From Elephas maximus indicus (taxonomy: Eukaryota > Chordata > Mammalia > Proboscidea > Elephantidae), in NCBI RefSeq assembly GCF_024166365.1, contig NC_064819.1:164366793-164430792 (forward strand): a DNA stretch of 64,000 bases, given 5' to 3'. How positions within the stretch are numbered: the stretch's first letter is position 1; each line of letters begins with the position of its first letter. This document shows, piece by piece, positions 1 to 10,649 of this stretch. The notes under the pieces were generated by a model. That model had not been told where the DNA came from and searched no databases. It saw only the letters and a list, made by a program, of their open reading frames with translations. The position numbers and the translations under genes were made by a program.

Positions 1-394
1 CCTGTGGCTTATGATGCATATTCAGAATAGATTGGGAGAGGCCAGGAAGAGTACATGAATCTACACAGTATTACCATCCATTTGACATTTTAGCTTAAAG
101 TTAATTCACAAAACAAATTACACAGAGACTTTGGCTAAACTTCAGACCATTTGGAAAAAAAATAATTGTAAATGACGTCATTAATATGGAAATCTGAAGT
201 GGTTTTATTAATTATTAAATTATTAAAATGGAATAATTTGAGTAATTTAAAAGTACCAGCTTTACTAAATTATTCCTTGGAAATATACTTTAATAATGCC
301 ATTTAAAATTAATATTTGAATCAACATAGGCAAATATAGCTTTAATTATGTTTGGGAACCAAATTGAGAATAATTTGAAAATAATTAGAAACTT
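1..394. other. AT-rich upstream flank, nothing recognised
   Basis: Low-GC sequence with no open frame or repeat that I can name. In human, USP45 lies upstream on the other strand, but no USP45 exon is visible here. Confidence 0.4.
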
Positions 395-772
395 TGTGTG
401 ATAGGCTAGATAATGACCCCTCCAAGATATTCATGTCTTAATCTCCAGAACCTGTGAATATGTTATCTTACATGGAAAAAAAGACTTTGCAGATGTGAAT
501 AAGCTAAGAATTTTAAAATGAGGAAATGATACTGGATTATCTGGGTGGCCCCAATGTAATCACATGGGTCCCTATAAGAGAATCTCAAGCCACCAAGCAG
601 GACAAAGTCAAGAGATTCTCCCTTCGAGCTTTCAGAAGGAATATAGCCTTGCTAGCTCCTTGATTTCAGTCTAATGAAACTGCTGACCTACAGACCAATA
701 GATGATAAATTTGTTTTTAAACCAGTAAATTTGTAAGAATTTGTTACAGTAGCAATAGGAACTAACACCCTT
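395..772 (+). mobile_element. MLT1-type MaLR LTR, diverged
   Basis: Carries recognisable MLT1 words in order: CCTGTGAATATGTTA, GACTTTGCAGATGTG, CCCAATGTAATCACATGGG, a late AATTTGTTACAGTAGCAATAGG, and an end at AACTAACACC. It is an old solo LTR fragment with no coding capacity. Confidence 0.65.
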
Positions 773-1149
773 TATAAAATAGTTGGACCTAACCCTGACA
801 AAGCTATCTTCTAATTTATTATCAAGTCGTGGGGATGCTTGCATGAGATTATTTTACACCAACTGAATCAGCTCTTGGGATTAAGAGCAATTCCTAGAAA
901 AGAGCCCATGTAGTTTAAACTACTTTTAAACAAATCCAATACATGAAAATCTTGTTACAAAGTAAGGTTGGGAAAAAATATTTACTTTAAATCGGTAAAT
1001 ATTAACTCTAGTATGTTTTCTATTTTCCACTTTTAGACTTGTATCAAAAAAAAGTAATAATAATAATAAAATGCAAGCGTAACCCTTGGTTTCCTTCTAA
1101 ACCATTTTAAGTTTTAAGACAAGGAATGTTCAGGTCATGATTGCGCTTT

Positions 1150-1360
1150 ATGGCACTACCTGACCTGACCGGCGCTTAACTGGAGGGCGCTCGAGAGCTC
1201 GACGCGGCACGCCGGGAGGCTGGAGGAAGAGGAAGTGTTCAGAGCACAGCGGGCGCGAGCCGACAATGGTGCAGCCGGGGCTGCTGCTCTGGAGCGTACG
1301 CAAGGCTATCTTCCCGTTCGCCGAGGCTGCGCTCTTGGGTGAGCTCGGCGGTCCTTGGGG
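1150..1360 (+). promoter_or_regulatory. TSTD3 CpG-rich promoter and first exon region
   Basis: GC and CpG content jump here (GGCGCTTAAC, GGGCGCTCGAGAGCTCGACGCGGCACGCCG) against AT-rich sequence on both sides. There is no TATA box, as expected for a housekeeping-type promoter. The transcription start is not determinable from sequence alone. Confidence 0.6.
1266..1338 (+). CDS. TSTD3: TSTD3 coding exon 1
   Basis: Encodes residues 1-24 and the first base of codon 25. It begins MVQPGLLLWSVRK and ends TTG G followed by the donor GTGAGC. The frame continues only when joined to the exon at 4542, where G plus GT makes Gly25. Confidence 0.82.
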
Positions 1361-4300
1361 AAACCGAGAGCGCCTAACCTCGGGCCCCACGGAAAGGGTG
1401 GCATTGGTCGGGGGGCTTGCTTTTTTAGATTTCCAGTTGAATGTCAGTCTCATTACTCTTTATACCTGGGGGGTGTAGCACCCGTTTGGAGTTCTTGTTC
1501 CCTCAGATGCCGGGCTTCTGGGGCCTGGGGCTGCTCTGGGGACGCAGGGAGAGGGGCAGACATTGCTCCCGTGAGTTCGTGCTTGATTAGCAATGAAGGT
1601 CAACTCTGAGTTCAGAGGAGCGAGCAAGCTGGCCAGACCCTGCCCGGAGAGACTAGTGGCGACTCCAGCCCTGTGAATTCCACGTGTCTCGCTAGACGGC
1701 AGTGCTCTTCGCTTGATTAAACAGCCTTCTGAATCATAACATGTTAGAGCTATAAAATACCACCCCTAATTTTACAGATGAGGAAACAGAAGCCAGAAAC
1801 GGGAAGGTGGTTAGTGGAGGTGTTAGGTCTAAACTCAGAGCTTCTGGCCTCCAGTCCCTTTGCTTTACATGCTGCCTCTCCAGCTACCGACCTTTCGGTT
1901 AGCAGCTGTAGCGCTTAACTACTAGGCCACCAGGTTTTCCTCGCCTTCAGCATCACCTTTTGTTTGTGAAGCTACAGGGGGCCGGAATATAACAACCATC
2001 TTCCCTGGCTTATTGCATTTTAATTGTTGGTACCTCCTCTGTAGTTTAAGATGTGTTCTTCTATGCAAATTCTTTGTTTCGTTTTACACGTATTCGACAA
2101 TCATTTATTAAGCATCTTATCTGCCAGGCCTCCTGCTGGGGACGTCCTTTGTGGCTCAGGAGTTCACCATTTCTCAGGGAGACAAACACATGTAAACAAT
2201 CACCACACCACGCAGTCGGGCAAGACTGCAATGGAAAGATCAATGAATTCAACCCGAGTTGGAGCAGTTTAAAGGAAAGGTGCCTTTTAAAATTTTTTTA
2301 AAAAGTATACTAGTAATACATGATTACCTTATATAAAGAACCCAGGTGGCGCAGTTGTTAAGCGTTAGGCTGCTAACTGAAAGGTCAGCCGCTCCGCGGG
2401 AGAAGGATGTGGCAGTCTGATTCCCCAAAGATTTACCAGCCTTGGAAACCCTATGGGGCAGTTCTACTGTGTCCTACAGGGTCACTATGAGTCGGAATAG
2501 ACTTAAGGGCAGTGGGTGTTTTTTTTTTTTTAGATTTCTCATTAAAAAAAATAAAGTATAAATCTCCCCATGAAACTCTCCTCCCCAGATATGGTTTGGA
2601 GCACATCTTTCTAAGCACTTTTCTATGGATATACATAAATGCATATATAAAAATACTATATATATAAATGTGTGTATGTATATGCATGGATGTGTGTATA
2701 TACATAGTAATCTGTTCGGCAATTTTTTTCTCACTTAGGTTTTCAGCAGCATTCCGGGGCAGCAATAGAGCTCTTTTAACTGCTGCGTATATTCCGTAGT
2801 ATGGCTATACCACAGTTCATTTAACTAAACCTCTATTGATGGACATTTTGGTTTCCAAGTTTTCACTATTATAAACAATTCTTCAATAATTATCATGTTG
2901 CTGTGTACATCTGCACAAGTATATTACTAGGAAAAAAACTGCTGTTGAGTTGATTCTGACGTATAGCAACTCTATAGGTACCTATAGGGTCGCTGAGTCG
3001 AAATCGACTCTGTGGCAACTGGTTTGGTTTTTTTTGGTTTATAGGTACCTAGAAGTGAAATTGTTGAATAAAAAAGGGGAGGTAACAGGTGACACTTAAC
3101 TGGGTCTTAAAGGAGGAAGAAGAGTGTGCCAGGTAGAAATAAGGGGAAAAGATATTCCCTTCAGATGGAACAATGTGTAAAAATCATGAAGGACAGGTGG
3201 AAATAGATATTAATTGCAATTTATTATACACTGCTTAAGCCTCACAACAGCACTAAGAGGTTAATTAATATTATCCCCATTTTACAAACAAGAAATTAAG
3301 GCCCAGAGAAGTTTAAGTGATTTGCCTAAGGTCACAACCTAACATGTGGGCAAGTTAGGATCTGAATTTAGGTTTATCTGACTCTAAGAAGTGACTCTTT
3401 CCACTATAAAAATGTATGTAGAACACACTTGAACTTTGATGTAGCTGGGAAATCGGGTGATGGAGTGGAAAAGGAATGGGAAGGAGGAGGAAGTTTTGGT
3501 AAATTATGTTGGTAAGGTGGGTTGAAGGGCCATATAGAACCTCAGAGCTTGGACTTTGTCCTGTAATGTAGGCTGTGGGGATTACCCATGTGACATTAAA
3601 TTTATCAGTGTAAATTGCAGCTTATTCAAGGGTTAGGCTCAAAAGGTGGAAATGATGTATAACTTGTATTACTCTCGAAAGTCCCCTAAGAAAACCACAC
3701 ATCATTTCTCATAAATCTCAAGGCCCCTGGCCTTGTTGTGACTGATGATATTGAGCTTCTCCATCATCTCTTTCCACAGATGTAGTCGATTAGATTCCTA
3801 TGAGGTCCACGTGTGTAGTTGCCATTTATATTGTTGAAAAAAGGTATTTGCAATGAGAAAGTCATTGGTCCTGCAAAATCCCGTCACGTAACTCCGGTGC
3901 TTCTATCACCAAGGCTGTATCTTCCAACTACTGATTCTTCTTCTTTGTTTCCAACTTTTACATTCCTATCACCAGTAATTATCTATGCGTCTTGATGGTA
4001 TGTTAGTAAAAATCTTCAATTTCTTCTTCTTTGGCATTAGCGGTTGCTGCGTAAATTTGAATAATGCTTGTATTAACTGGTCTTCTCTGTAGGTGTATGA
4101 ATATTATCCTATCACTGACAGTGCTGTTATTTGAGGATAGATCTTCAAGTGTTCTTTTTGACAATGAATGTGATGCCATTCCTTTTCAATTTGTCATTCC
4201 CAGCATAGTAGACCATATGATTATCTGATTCAAAATGACCAATACCAGTCCATTTCAGCTTACTGATGCCTAGGATGGATATCAATCTTTGTGTTCCATT

Positions 4301-5520
4301 TCATTTTTGTTCACTTCCAATTTTCCTGGATTCATACTTTGAACATTCCACATTCTCATTATTAATGGCTGTTTGCAGCTGTTCTCATTTTGAGTCATGC
4401 CACATCAAATGAAGGTCCCAAAAGCTTTACTCTATGCACATCATTAAGGTTGACTCTACTTTGGGGAGATAGCTCTTCCCGTTGTATCTGGAATGCCTTC
4501 CAACCTGAGGGGCTCATCTTCCATTGTTTTATTCTTTCCAGGTTTGAAGTCAATAAAGGGAAGCTGCCACAATTTTTGTACTGCTGCTTCTAAAGATGTC
4601 ACTTATAAGGAACTTAAAAACCTGCTGAATTCCAAAAGCATTATGTTAATTGATGTGAGAGAAACATGGGAAATTCTTGAGTATGGAAAAATCCCTGGGT
4701 CCATCAATATACCATGTAAGTGACATATGTCTTAAGCTCATACATTAATATGGATAGATATTAAATTATTTAATGTGTCTAAAATTAAAAGGAAATTCGT
4801 AACATTTTCTTTCAGTGGACGAGGTAGGTCAGGCTCTACAGATGAACCCAAGAGACTTCAAAGACAAATACAATGAAGTAAAGCCATCTCAATCTGACAA
4901 TCTAGTGTTCTCCTGTTTAGCTGGAGTGAGAAGCAAAAAGGCTTTGGACACAGCAATATCTTTGGGCTTTAACAGGTGTGTAGATGAAGCATAAAAATGG
5001 ATTGTTTCATATGTACTACATTTTTATTGGTCCATTTAAGAGTTTCTTATAGTTACTGGTGGTGTAGTGGTTGGGCCTTGGCTGCTAACTGAAGGGTTGG
5101 TGGTTCAAACCCACTAGCCATTCTACAAGAGGAAGATGTGGCAGTCTGCTTCTGTAAAGATTATAGCCTTGGAAACCCTATGGGGCAGTTCTACTTTATC
5201 CTTTGGGGTTGCTATGAGTCAGCATCGACTGACAACAATGGTTTTTTTTTTTTTTTTGGTGAAAGGCAGGATAATGAGACTAAGAGTCTCCATCTTTTGA
5301 TCTTACTCAAAAGCAACACAATCTATTAAATAGACGTATAAGTAGTATGGTGAGTAACCATTGCTTATTTATTTTTAACCTTCCTACCAATCTTGTGTTA
5401 AAAACCAGAAGAAAATGTTCACAGCACTATTTCATGTATGTTTTCAGTGCACAACACTATGCTGGAGGATGGAAGGAATGGGCAAGCTATGAATTTTCAG
5501 AGAACAAACAAGGAAGTTGA
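1266..5520 (+). CDS. TSTD3: TSTD3, single-domain rhodanese-like sulfurtransferase (4 coding exons)
   Basis: Joining 1266-1338, 4542-4715, 4816-4975 and 5448-5520 gives 480 bases: 159 codons plus stop, with canonical GT-AG borders throughout. The protein has one rhodanese domain, about residues 44-149: the strand and loop with IDVRE at 61-65, the PGSINIP motif at 76-82, and the active-site loop CLAGVR at 116-121, whose Cys116 is the expected persulfide-carrying nucleophile. The C-terminal YAGGW (140-144) is also typical. The first 40 residues are basic and hydrophobic with a single acidic residue, which may be a mitochondrial presequence (inference). Single-domain rhodaneses move sulfane sulfur between small thiols or proteins; the substrate is not readable here. 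The start has a good context (A at -3, G at +4) inside a CpG-rich promoter. The symbol rests on sequence type plus position beside CCNC, as in human 6q16. Confidence 0.88.
1755..1885 (-). repeat. MIR SINE fragment
   Basis: Antisense MIR core: TTTTACAGATGAGGAAAC followed by decayed sequence, in TSTD3 intron 1. Confidence 0.5.
1886..1943 (-). repeat. AfroSINE 5' head fragment
   Basis: Reverse complement of the tRNA-like head only: CGACCTTTCGGTTAGCAG through CCACCAGGTTTTCC. Body and tail are missing. Confidence 0.75.
2338..2531 (+). repeat. AfroSINE, long-body subtype
   Basis: Head AACCCAGGTGGCGCAG, the extra middle segment (AAGGATGTGGCAGTCTG), body CTATGGGGCAGTTCTAC and a T-run tail. It sits in TSTD3 intron 1 in sense orientation. 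Confidence 0.9.
2636..2706. repeat. TA/TG-rich simple repeat
   Basis: Alternating purine-pyrimidine stretch with ATATATATAAATGTGTGTATG; the sequence on both sides looks like old L1. Confidence 0.6.
2700..2930 (-). repeat. Old L1 3'-region fragment
   Basis: Contains the antisense L1 words CCACAGTTCATTTAACTAA and TATTGATGGACATTTTGGTTTCC. It is diverged and truncated, so the subfamily is uncertain. Confidence 0.45.
2938..3036. repeat. Two AfroSINE tail pieces in inverted arrangement
   Basis: 2938-2976 reads as the reverse complement of the AfroSINE 3' part (TGTTGAGTTGATTCTGAC). 2977-3036 reads as the same part forward (CTATAGGGTCGCTGAGTCG to a T-run). TATAGGTACCTA occurs at the junction and again just after 3036. 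Confidence 0.6.
3205..3395 (-). repeat. MIR SINE
   Basis: ATTATCCCCATTTTACAAAC, then AAGGCCCAGAGAAGTTTAAG and TTGCCTAAGGTCACA: the antisense MIR core. Confidence 0.65.
3718..4522 (-). mobile_element. RTE (BovB-like) LINE fragment, endonuclease region, broken
   Basis: Aligns by eye, word for word, with the endonuclease part of the longer RTE at about 52,380-53,235 (GACTGATGATATTGAGCTT, CACCAGTAATTA, GCATAGTAGACCATATGATT, GCCTTCCAACCTGAGGGG). The reading frame is interrupted. It fills most of the 3' part of TSTD3 intron 1 and stops about 20 bases before the exon 2 acceptor. Confidence 0.85.
4542..4715 (+). CDS. TSTD3: TSTD3 coding exon 2 (start of rhodanese domain)
   Basis: Follows a pyrimidine tract and CAG at 4539-4541 and ends at the donor GTAAGT (4716). 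Encodes residues 25-82, including KELKNLL, the IDVRE loop and PGSINIP. An antisense RTE fragment runs to about 4522, only some 20 bases before the acceptor. Confidence 0.9.
4816..4975 (+). CDS. TSTD3: TSTD3 coding exon 3 (active-site loop)
   Basis: Acceptor TTTCAG at 4810-4815 and donor GTGTGT at 4976. Codes residues 83-135 plus two bases of codon 136. It carries VFSCLAGVRS; Cys116 is in the position of the rhodanese nucleophile and Arg121 closes the anion-binding loop. Confidence 0.9.
5054..5259 (+). repeat. AfroSINE, long-body subtype
   Basis: In TSTD3 intron 3, sense orientation, with a 17-base T-run tail. The head is diverged (ACTGGTGGTGTAGTGG) and the middle segment GAAGATGTGGCAGTCTG is present. 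Confidence 0.88.
5448..5520 (+). CDS. TSTD3: TSTD3 coding exon 4 and stop
   Basis: Acceptor TTTTCAG at 5441-5447. Encodes residues 136-159, with the rhodanese C-terminal signature YAGGWKEW, and ends at TGA 5518-5520. Sequence from 5521 onward is the likely 3' UTR. No strong native polyadenylation signal is evident before the L1-derived AATAAA at 6244-6249. Confidence 0.88.
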
Positions 5521-5930
5521 ATTTTCGAATACATGTTGCTCTTTCCTTGTGTACATGCAGCCTAATATTGTGGAATGAAGAAGAGAATAGAAATCTAGAC
5601 CTGGCATCACCAGTTCATGGCTGGGAATTTTGTGTAAGTCAATTACTGGTTGAATCTTTTCCTCATCTGTACATTGAAAATACCACTTCCGCCTGCCTAC
5701 TTCAAAGGCGATTGAGGATTGTGATAGTGTGACTTGCCATGGAAATATAAGAGCTGGGATTCTAGGAATTCATTTTTAAGTAGTTTAGTATAGTTCAATA
5801 ATATTCCCGAAGACCAGGTTACTTGTTTTAACTAATCATAATGTGTAACCATTTTTGTTAGTATAGCTTCCATTCATCACAGAGGCCGTAAGTTAGACCA
5901 GTAGATTAACAAGCATTGACCGTAAAAAAA
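5521..5930 (+). other. Probable TSTD3 3' UTR and flank
   Basis: Directly follows the stop codon, has no repeat that I recognise, and is AT-rich. The extent of the transcript cannot be read from the sequence. Confidence 0.4.
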
Positions 5931-6258
5931 ATCAAGAATCTGGGATCCAGAGAAGTAGGTGAAATTTGAACAATGAAAATACATTAACAGTGTATAAGAT
6001 TATGGCAGCATTGTTACCAGCAGGGCAGTGATACAATTTGCAATTTAAAAAATTTAATGTAATCTATGGGGATATAAGGTAAAAGTGCTTCTGTGGAGGG
6101 AGATAAACTGGAAAAGGCAAGGAGAGAACTTTCTGGGGTGATGGAAATGTTCTATGTAATGACTGAGATATTGGTACATAAGAATATGTTTGTCAAAACT
6201 CATTGAACACTTAAAATCTGTGCATTTTCTGTAATTGTACTGCAATAAAAAAAAAAAC
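5930..6258 (+). mobile_element. L1M 3' end
   Basis: Typical old L1 3' terminus: CTGGGGTGATGGAAATGTTC, TCAAAACTCATTGAACACTT, AAAATCTGTGCATTTTCTG, then AATAAA (6244-6249) and an A-run. Confidence 0.75.
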
Positions 6259-6290
6259 CTTTAAATACAAATTATTCCCACTAGCATCAG

Positions 6291-6455
6291 AGCCCTTATG
6301 GCACAGTACTTTTAGCATTGGGCTGCTAACCAAAAGGTCGGCAGTTCGATTCCACCAGCTGCTCCTTGGAAGCCCTATGGGGCAATTCTACTCTGTCCTA
6401 TAGGGTTGCTGAACTGGAATCGACTTGATGGCAACGAGTTTGGTTTTCGATTTTT
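6291..6455 (+). repeat. AfroSINE with 9-base target duplication
   Basis: A short-body copy flanked by TAGCATCAG at 6282-6290 and 6456-6464. Confidence 0.92.
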
Positions 6456-6933
6456 TAGCATCAGTATATTCCTTTGAGATTTTAAGTCCTGTATGTGTTA
6501 GTGTGCTAGTGCCCTGGTGGCAAAATTAACTTGTGCTTTCTTCAGTCTGTGTCTCTTCAGACCTAGTCTTATTCATGTAGTTGTTTATTATCATGTAAGG
6601 CCTAGCAAATAACTGTAAGGACTTGGTTTGTCCTAAATCAGGTAGAAAGCCATTGGGAAATCTGGGGTAGGGATGTGATCACTTTGAACTTCTGACACAT
6701 ACACACGATATATTTAAAATCTGTTTAAAGGTATCAAAGAATTACTATGGCAGTGAGGACTGGAAGGGCCGCTGTCTCAGGGAGAACGAAGTGTAAAGGA
6801 TGAGCCCATCAAAGTACTGGGCCCATCAAAGAAGAGCCCAGGTAAATGTATCAGGTCTTCAGGTAGAACTCCTGATAGGCTGCACCCTAGGAGTAGGGGT
6901 GAACTAGAAATTGATCAACCCTTATAAAAACTT

Positions 6934-7087
6934 GGAAACCCTGGTGGTGTACTGGTTAAATGCTACAGCTGCTAACCAAAAGGTCAGCAGTTCAAATCCA
7001 CCAGGCACTCCTTGGAAACTCTATGGGGCAGTTCTACTCTGTCCTATAGGGTTGCTATGAGTTGGAATCGACTCAGTGGCGACGGGG
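6934..7087 (+). repeat. AfroSINE with 11-base target duplication
   Basis: Short-body copy. TATAAAAACTT stands at 6923-6933 and again at 7088-7098. The pol III B-box-like CAGTTCAAATCC is clear. Confidence 0.92.
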
Positions 7088-7207
7088 TATAAAAACTTAA
7101 GTCCAGCTTTCAATCAACTAAATCCCTGAGTGGATTACTGGTGATCTTGATACCTTAAGGGCCTACCATAAGTAAATCCTCTCTGGAGAAAGATAGCATT
7201 ATATAGC

Positions 7208-7570
7208 TAGAACAGGGTTTGCCAACAATAAATATAGGCTTGCAGGCCATAAGGTCCCTGCTGCAACTACTCGTTTCTGCTATTTTAGTGTAAAAGCAGC
7301 CATACCAAACAAAACAGAAAAAAAAACAAACCCACTGCCATCGAGTCAATTCAGACTCATCGCAACCCTGTAGGATAGACTAGAACTGCCCCCATAGAGT
7401 TTCCAAGGAGCGCCTGGAGGATTTGAACTGCCGACCTCTTGGTTAGCAGCTGTCGCGCTTAACCACTACGCCACCAGGGTTTCCTAAACCAGCCATAGAC
7501 CATATGTAAATAAATGAGTATGGCAGCATTCCAATAAAACTTTACTTATGGCCACTTAGGTGTGAATTTA
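7208..7570. mobile_element. hAT-class non-autonomous DNA transposon split by an AfroSINE
   Basis: GGTTTGCCAACAATAAATAT, GCAGGCCATAAGGTCCCTG, GCAACTACTCGTTTCTGC and, after the SINE, CCAATAAAACTTTACTTATG belong to a common mammalian hAT repeat. It resumes in register after the insertion. Confidence 0.6.
7318..7484 (-). repeat. AfroSINE nested in the hAT repeat
   Basis: Short-body copy in reverse orientation with an intact head (GCGCTTAACCACTACGCC in reverse sense). A CAGCCATA duplication ends at 7304 and again at 7497. Confidence 0.9.
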
Positions 7571-7617
7571 TTATCACCAAAAATTATTTTTATTTTTCAA
7601 CCATTTAAAAATGTAGC

Positions 7618-7790
7618 ATTTTTTTGTATATATTTTTGTTGTTGAGAATACATACAGCAGAACATACACCAATTCAACAAATTCTACAATTCAGTGACAA
7701 TGATTATGTTCTAATTGTGCAGCTCTTCTCACCCTCCTTTTCCGAGTTGTTCCTCCTCCATTAACATATACTCACGGCCCTAACTGAAAC
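7618..7790 (-). mobile_element. Afrotherian-type L1 3' UTR fragment
   Basis: Shares TTTTGTTGTTGAGAATACATAC and TCACCCTCCTTTTC with the longer copy at 63,197-64,000. Confidence 0.6.
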
Positions 7791-8104
7791 TAAAAGGTTG
7801 GCAGGATTAACAGCAGATTAGACACACTTGAAAGGGTTAATGAAAATGAAAAAACAAGAGGAACATGTATTATTAACATGAACAAATCTCACAATGTTGA
7901 GAAAAAAATACAGATTGCAAGAAATATACCCTGAACAGTACATTGTTAAAACATGAAAAATAATACCATTTATAATAAGGCCAGACTTACTGGACCAGTA
8001 GAAACTGGATGAACCAGAGATTACTGCCCTGGGATACCCTTTAAACTTGGAACTCAAGCCACTCCCAGAGCTCCACTTGCAGCCGAAAGACAGATTGGCC
8101 CATG

Positions 8105-8585
8105 TCTTAGTTATCTGGTGCTACTGTAACAGAAATGCCACAAGTGGCATTTAACAAACAGAAATTTATTATCTCACAGTATAGGAGGCTAGAAGTTGGA
8201 ATTCAGGGTGTCAGCTCCAGGGGAATGCCTTCTCTCTCGGCGCTGGGTGAAGGTCCTTGTCATCAATCTTTCCCTGGTCTAGCAGCTTCTCAGTGCAGGG
8301 ACTCAGAGTCCAAAATACGAGCTTCACTCACTCCCGGCTCTTCTTGCTTGGTGGTAATGAGGTCCCTCTCCTCACTTCTCTCTTTTATATCTCAAAAGAG
8401 ATTGACTCAAGATACAGCCTAATCCTGTAGATTGTGTCCTGCCCCATTAACATCATAGAGGTTAGCATTTACAACACATCAGATCACAAATGGAAGGACA
8501 ACCACACAATACTGGGAATCATGGCTTAGCCAAGTTGACACATTTTTGGAAGACACAATTCAATCCATAGTACCCCATAAAACAA
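8105..8585 (-). mobile_element. MaLR-class solo LTR
   Basis: Same family as the paired LTRs at 31.1 and 32.5 kb: TAGTTATCTGGTGCTACTG, TCAGGGTGTCAGCTCCAGG, GGTCCTTGTCATCAATC, GACACAATTCAATCC. The antisense TTTATT gives AATAAA on the minus strand. Confidence 0.75.
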
Positions 8586-9339
8586 ATAATATCACCCGTG
8601 AGTACTGTGCTTCTCTAAATAAGCATCTAAATGAAACCAGACGGTAAACATTTACATTTACCTTAGGCCTAACATGAGAAGGTAAGGGGAGACAGGGAAG
8701 CTAGATTAAGGGACAAAGAAAAATCAGAATGGAAATGAGAATGCTGATATATCGTGAAAAATGTAACCAACGTCACTGAACAGTATGTATAGAAATTGTT
8801 AAATGAGAACCTAATTTGCTGTGTAAACTGTCACCAAAAACACAGTATTTTTTTAAAAAGTACCATTTATTATTTAGGCATATGTACATACATAGTTTAA
8901 ATAAATCATGAGAATAATAAACACCAAATTCAGGATGGTGGTTTCTTTTGGGGGAAGGAGGTTTTAACAATATTGTCAACATTTAATATGCTTGGTGGGT
9001 AAACAAGTACTTGTTTTTTTTTTGCCTTTTATACTTATGAGATAGGAACTATTATCTCCACTTGGATACACTTAAATATTCTATAATTATACTTCGGATT
9101 CCTTATACTTTTTTTTAAGAAAAAACTTATGCATTCTATTTACCTAATTATAATTATACTTATATCTTTTTTGAACAAGTAATGGATTAATGAACTAGTT
9201 GGAATAATTTATTTTCTATACTAGGTCCAACTAATTTTAAGTTATTCTGAAATAAAAATTTGACAGTCACAGATTTCCTGTATGTCTGAAACAACACTGA
9301 CTTGTTCAATAAAACTCTTGGTGAAATCATTACTGGAAT

Positions 9340-9812
9340 GCAAACAGAAACCTGTACACCAACATTCAGTGTAACACTTTTCACAACAGCCAGAGGAAAC
9401 AACCTAAATGTTCTTTAACAGATAAATGGATAAACAAAATGTGGTATATACACACAGTGGAATATTACTTTTTTTATTTTTTTTTTATAGAGAAGTCTTG
9501 ATGCATGCCACAACATGGATGAACCTAGAAAACATTATGCTGTCAGGAACAAAAGGATAAATACTGTATGGTCTCATGTATATGAGATAAGCAGATATAG
9601 AGAAAATAAAGATTATTAGTGGTTACCAGAAGGAGGGGGCAGGGGAGTTTTTGCTTAGGGGCATTGAGTTTAACAGTGGTGGAATGATTCAGAAAAACAT
9701 AGCAGCAATGGCTGCATAATATGAAAAATGTAATCAATGTCACTTAATTTCAGAACTTGTTGAATTGGTAATGTTTTGGTGTGTATATTTTACCACACAA
9801 ACACAAAAACTA
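9340..9812 (+). mobile_element. L1M 3' end fragment
   Basis: Late ORF2 and 3' UTR words: ATGGATAAACAAAATGTGGT, CACAGTGGAATATTAC, ACAACATGGATGAACC, TGGTTACCAGAAGGAGGGGG. No intact frame. Confidence 0.7.
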
Positions 9813-10454
9813 CTACTAAGGTCTGTGTTATCAGATGCCTCATTTAAAAGGTAAAAATATAGCACATCATTAATACATCATTTACCAAGTGGCTGCTTTA
9901 TTTCAATCAAGGGAGAATATTACCTTTACTTTGATAATACAAGGGTAAAGTTTTAGAAATGTATGAAAAAAGCCAGATTAAATTTTTAAATACTATATGT
10001 ACTCTACATCCTTTTCATAACGCAATAGAAAGAAAACGTCCTAGAAAAAGTGGCAACAAGACAACCTCAAGTCCTGAATTACTCAAAAAATCTCAGGTTT
10101 CCTTCATTCACATCATCTTTCTTACCTGCCTTGTGATCTCAGTGAGGTCTCTTGGATTCTCTGATAATACACCCTTTTGCTATCATGCATATGCCACAGA
10201 AATACTGGATAACGGTAGGATCAGCAGCTAATCTTTGAGAAATATTATTAAAGACAAATGAAAAATTGAATGCTTCTCCCGTCAGAGTAAAAACTACTAC
10301 TCAGTGTATAAAAGGACAGCAATTTATTAATGGAAAAATGTAATTTTGTTACCACCACTTTTAAGAGGTATAGGTTTCTCCAGGAGTAAGGATAAGAAAG
10401 GAAAAAGGAGAGAAATTTTAATAAGGTATTACAGATGTAGAATATCTGTACCAA

Positions 10455-10550
10455 AGTGGGGATAATAGGTCCTACCTCACAGTACTGTTGTGAAGATCAA
10501 ATTGGATGATATATATCAAATATTTAATACAATGCTGCTGCCATTATTGT
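10455..10550 (+). repeat. MIR fragment
   Basis: Late MIR segment with ATAATAGGTCCTACCTCACAG and GTGAAGATCAAAT. Confidence 0.45.
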
Positions 10551-10649
10551 TTTTTATTATATGAATCACCGCTATATGGTATCTGTCTAAAAGCAGTTGA
10601 TATTTTGGGTTACTGTTTGCATTAATTTAACATTAATGGATAAAAAAAG

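Noticed and set aside
1148-1453. 101-codon minus-strand frame over TSTD3 exon 1
   Set aside because: Compositional antisense frame in the CpG-rich promoter; the plus strand carries the spliced, conserved gene.
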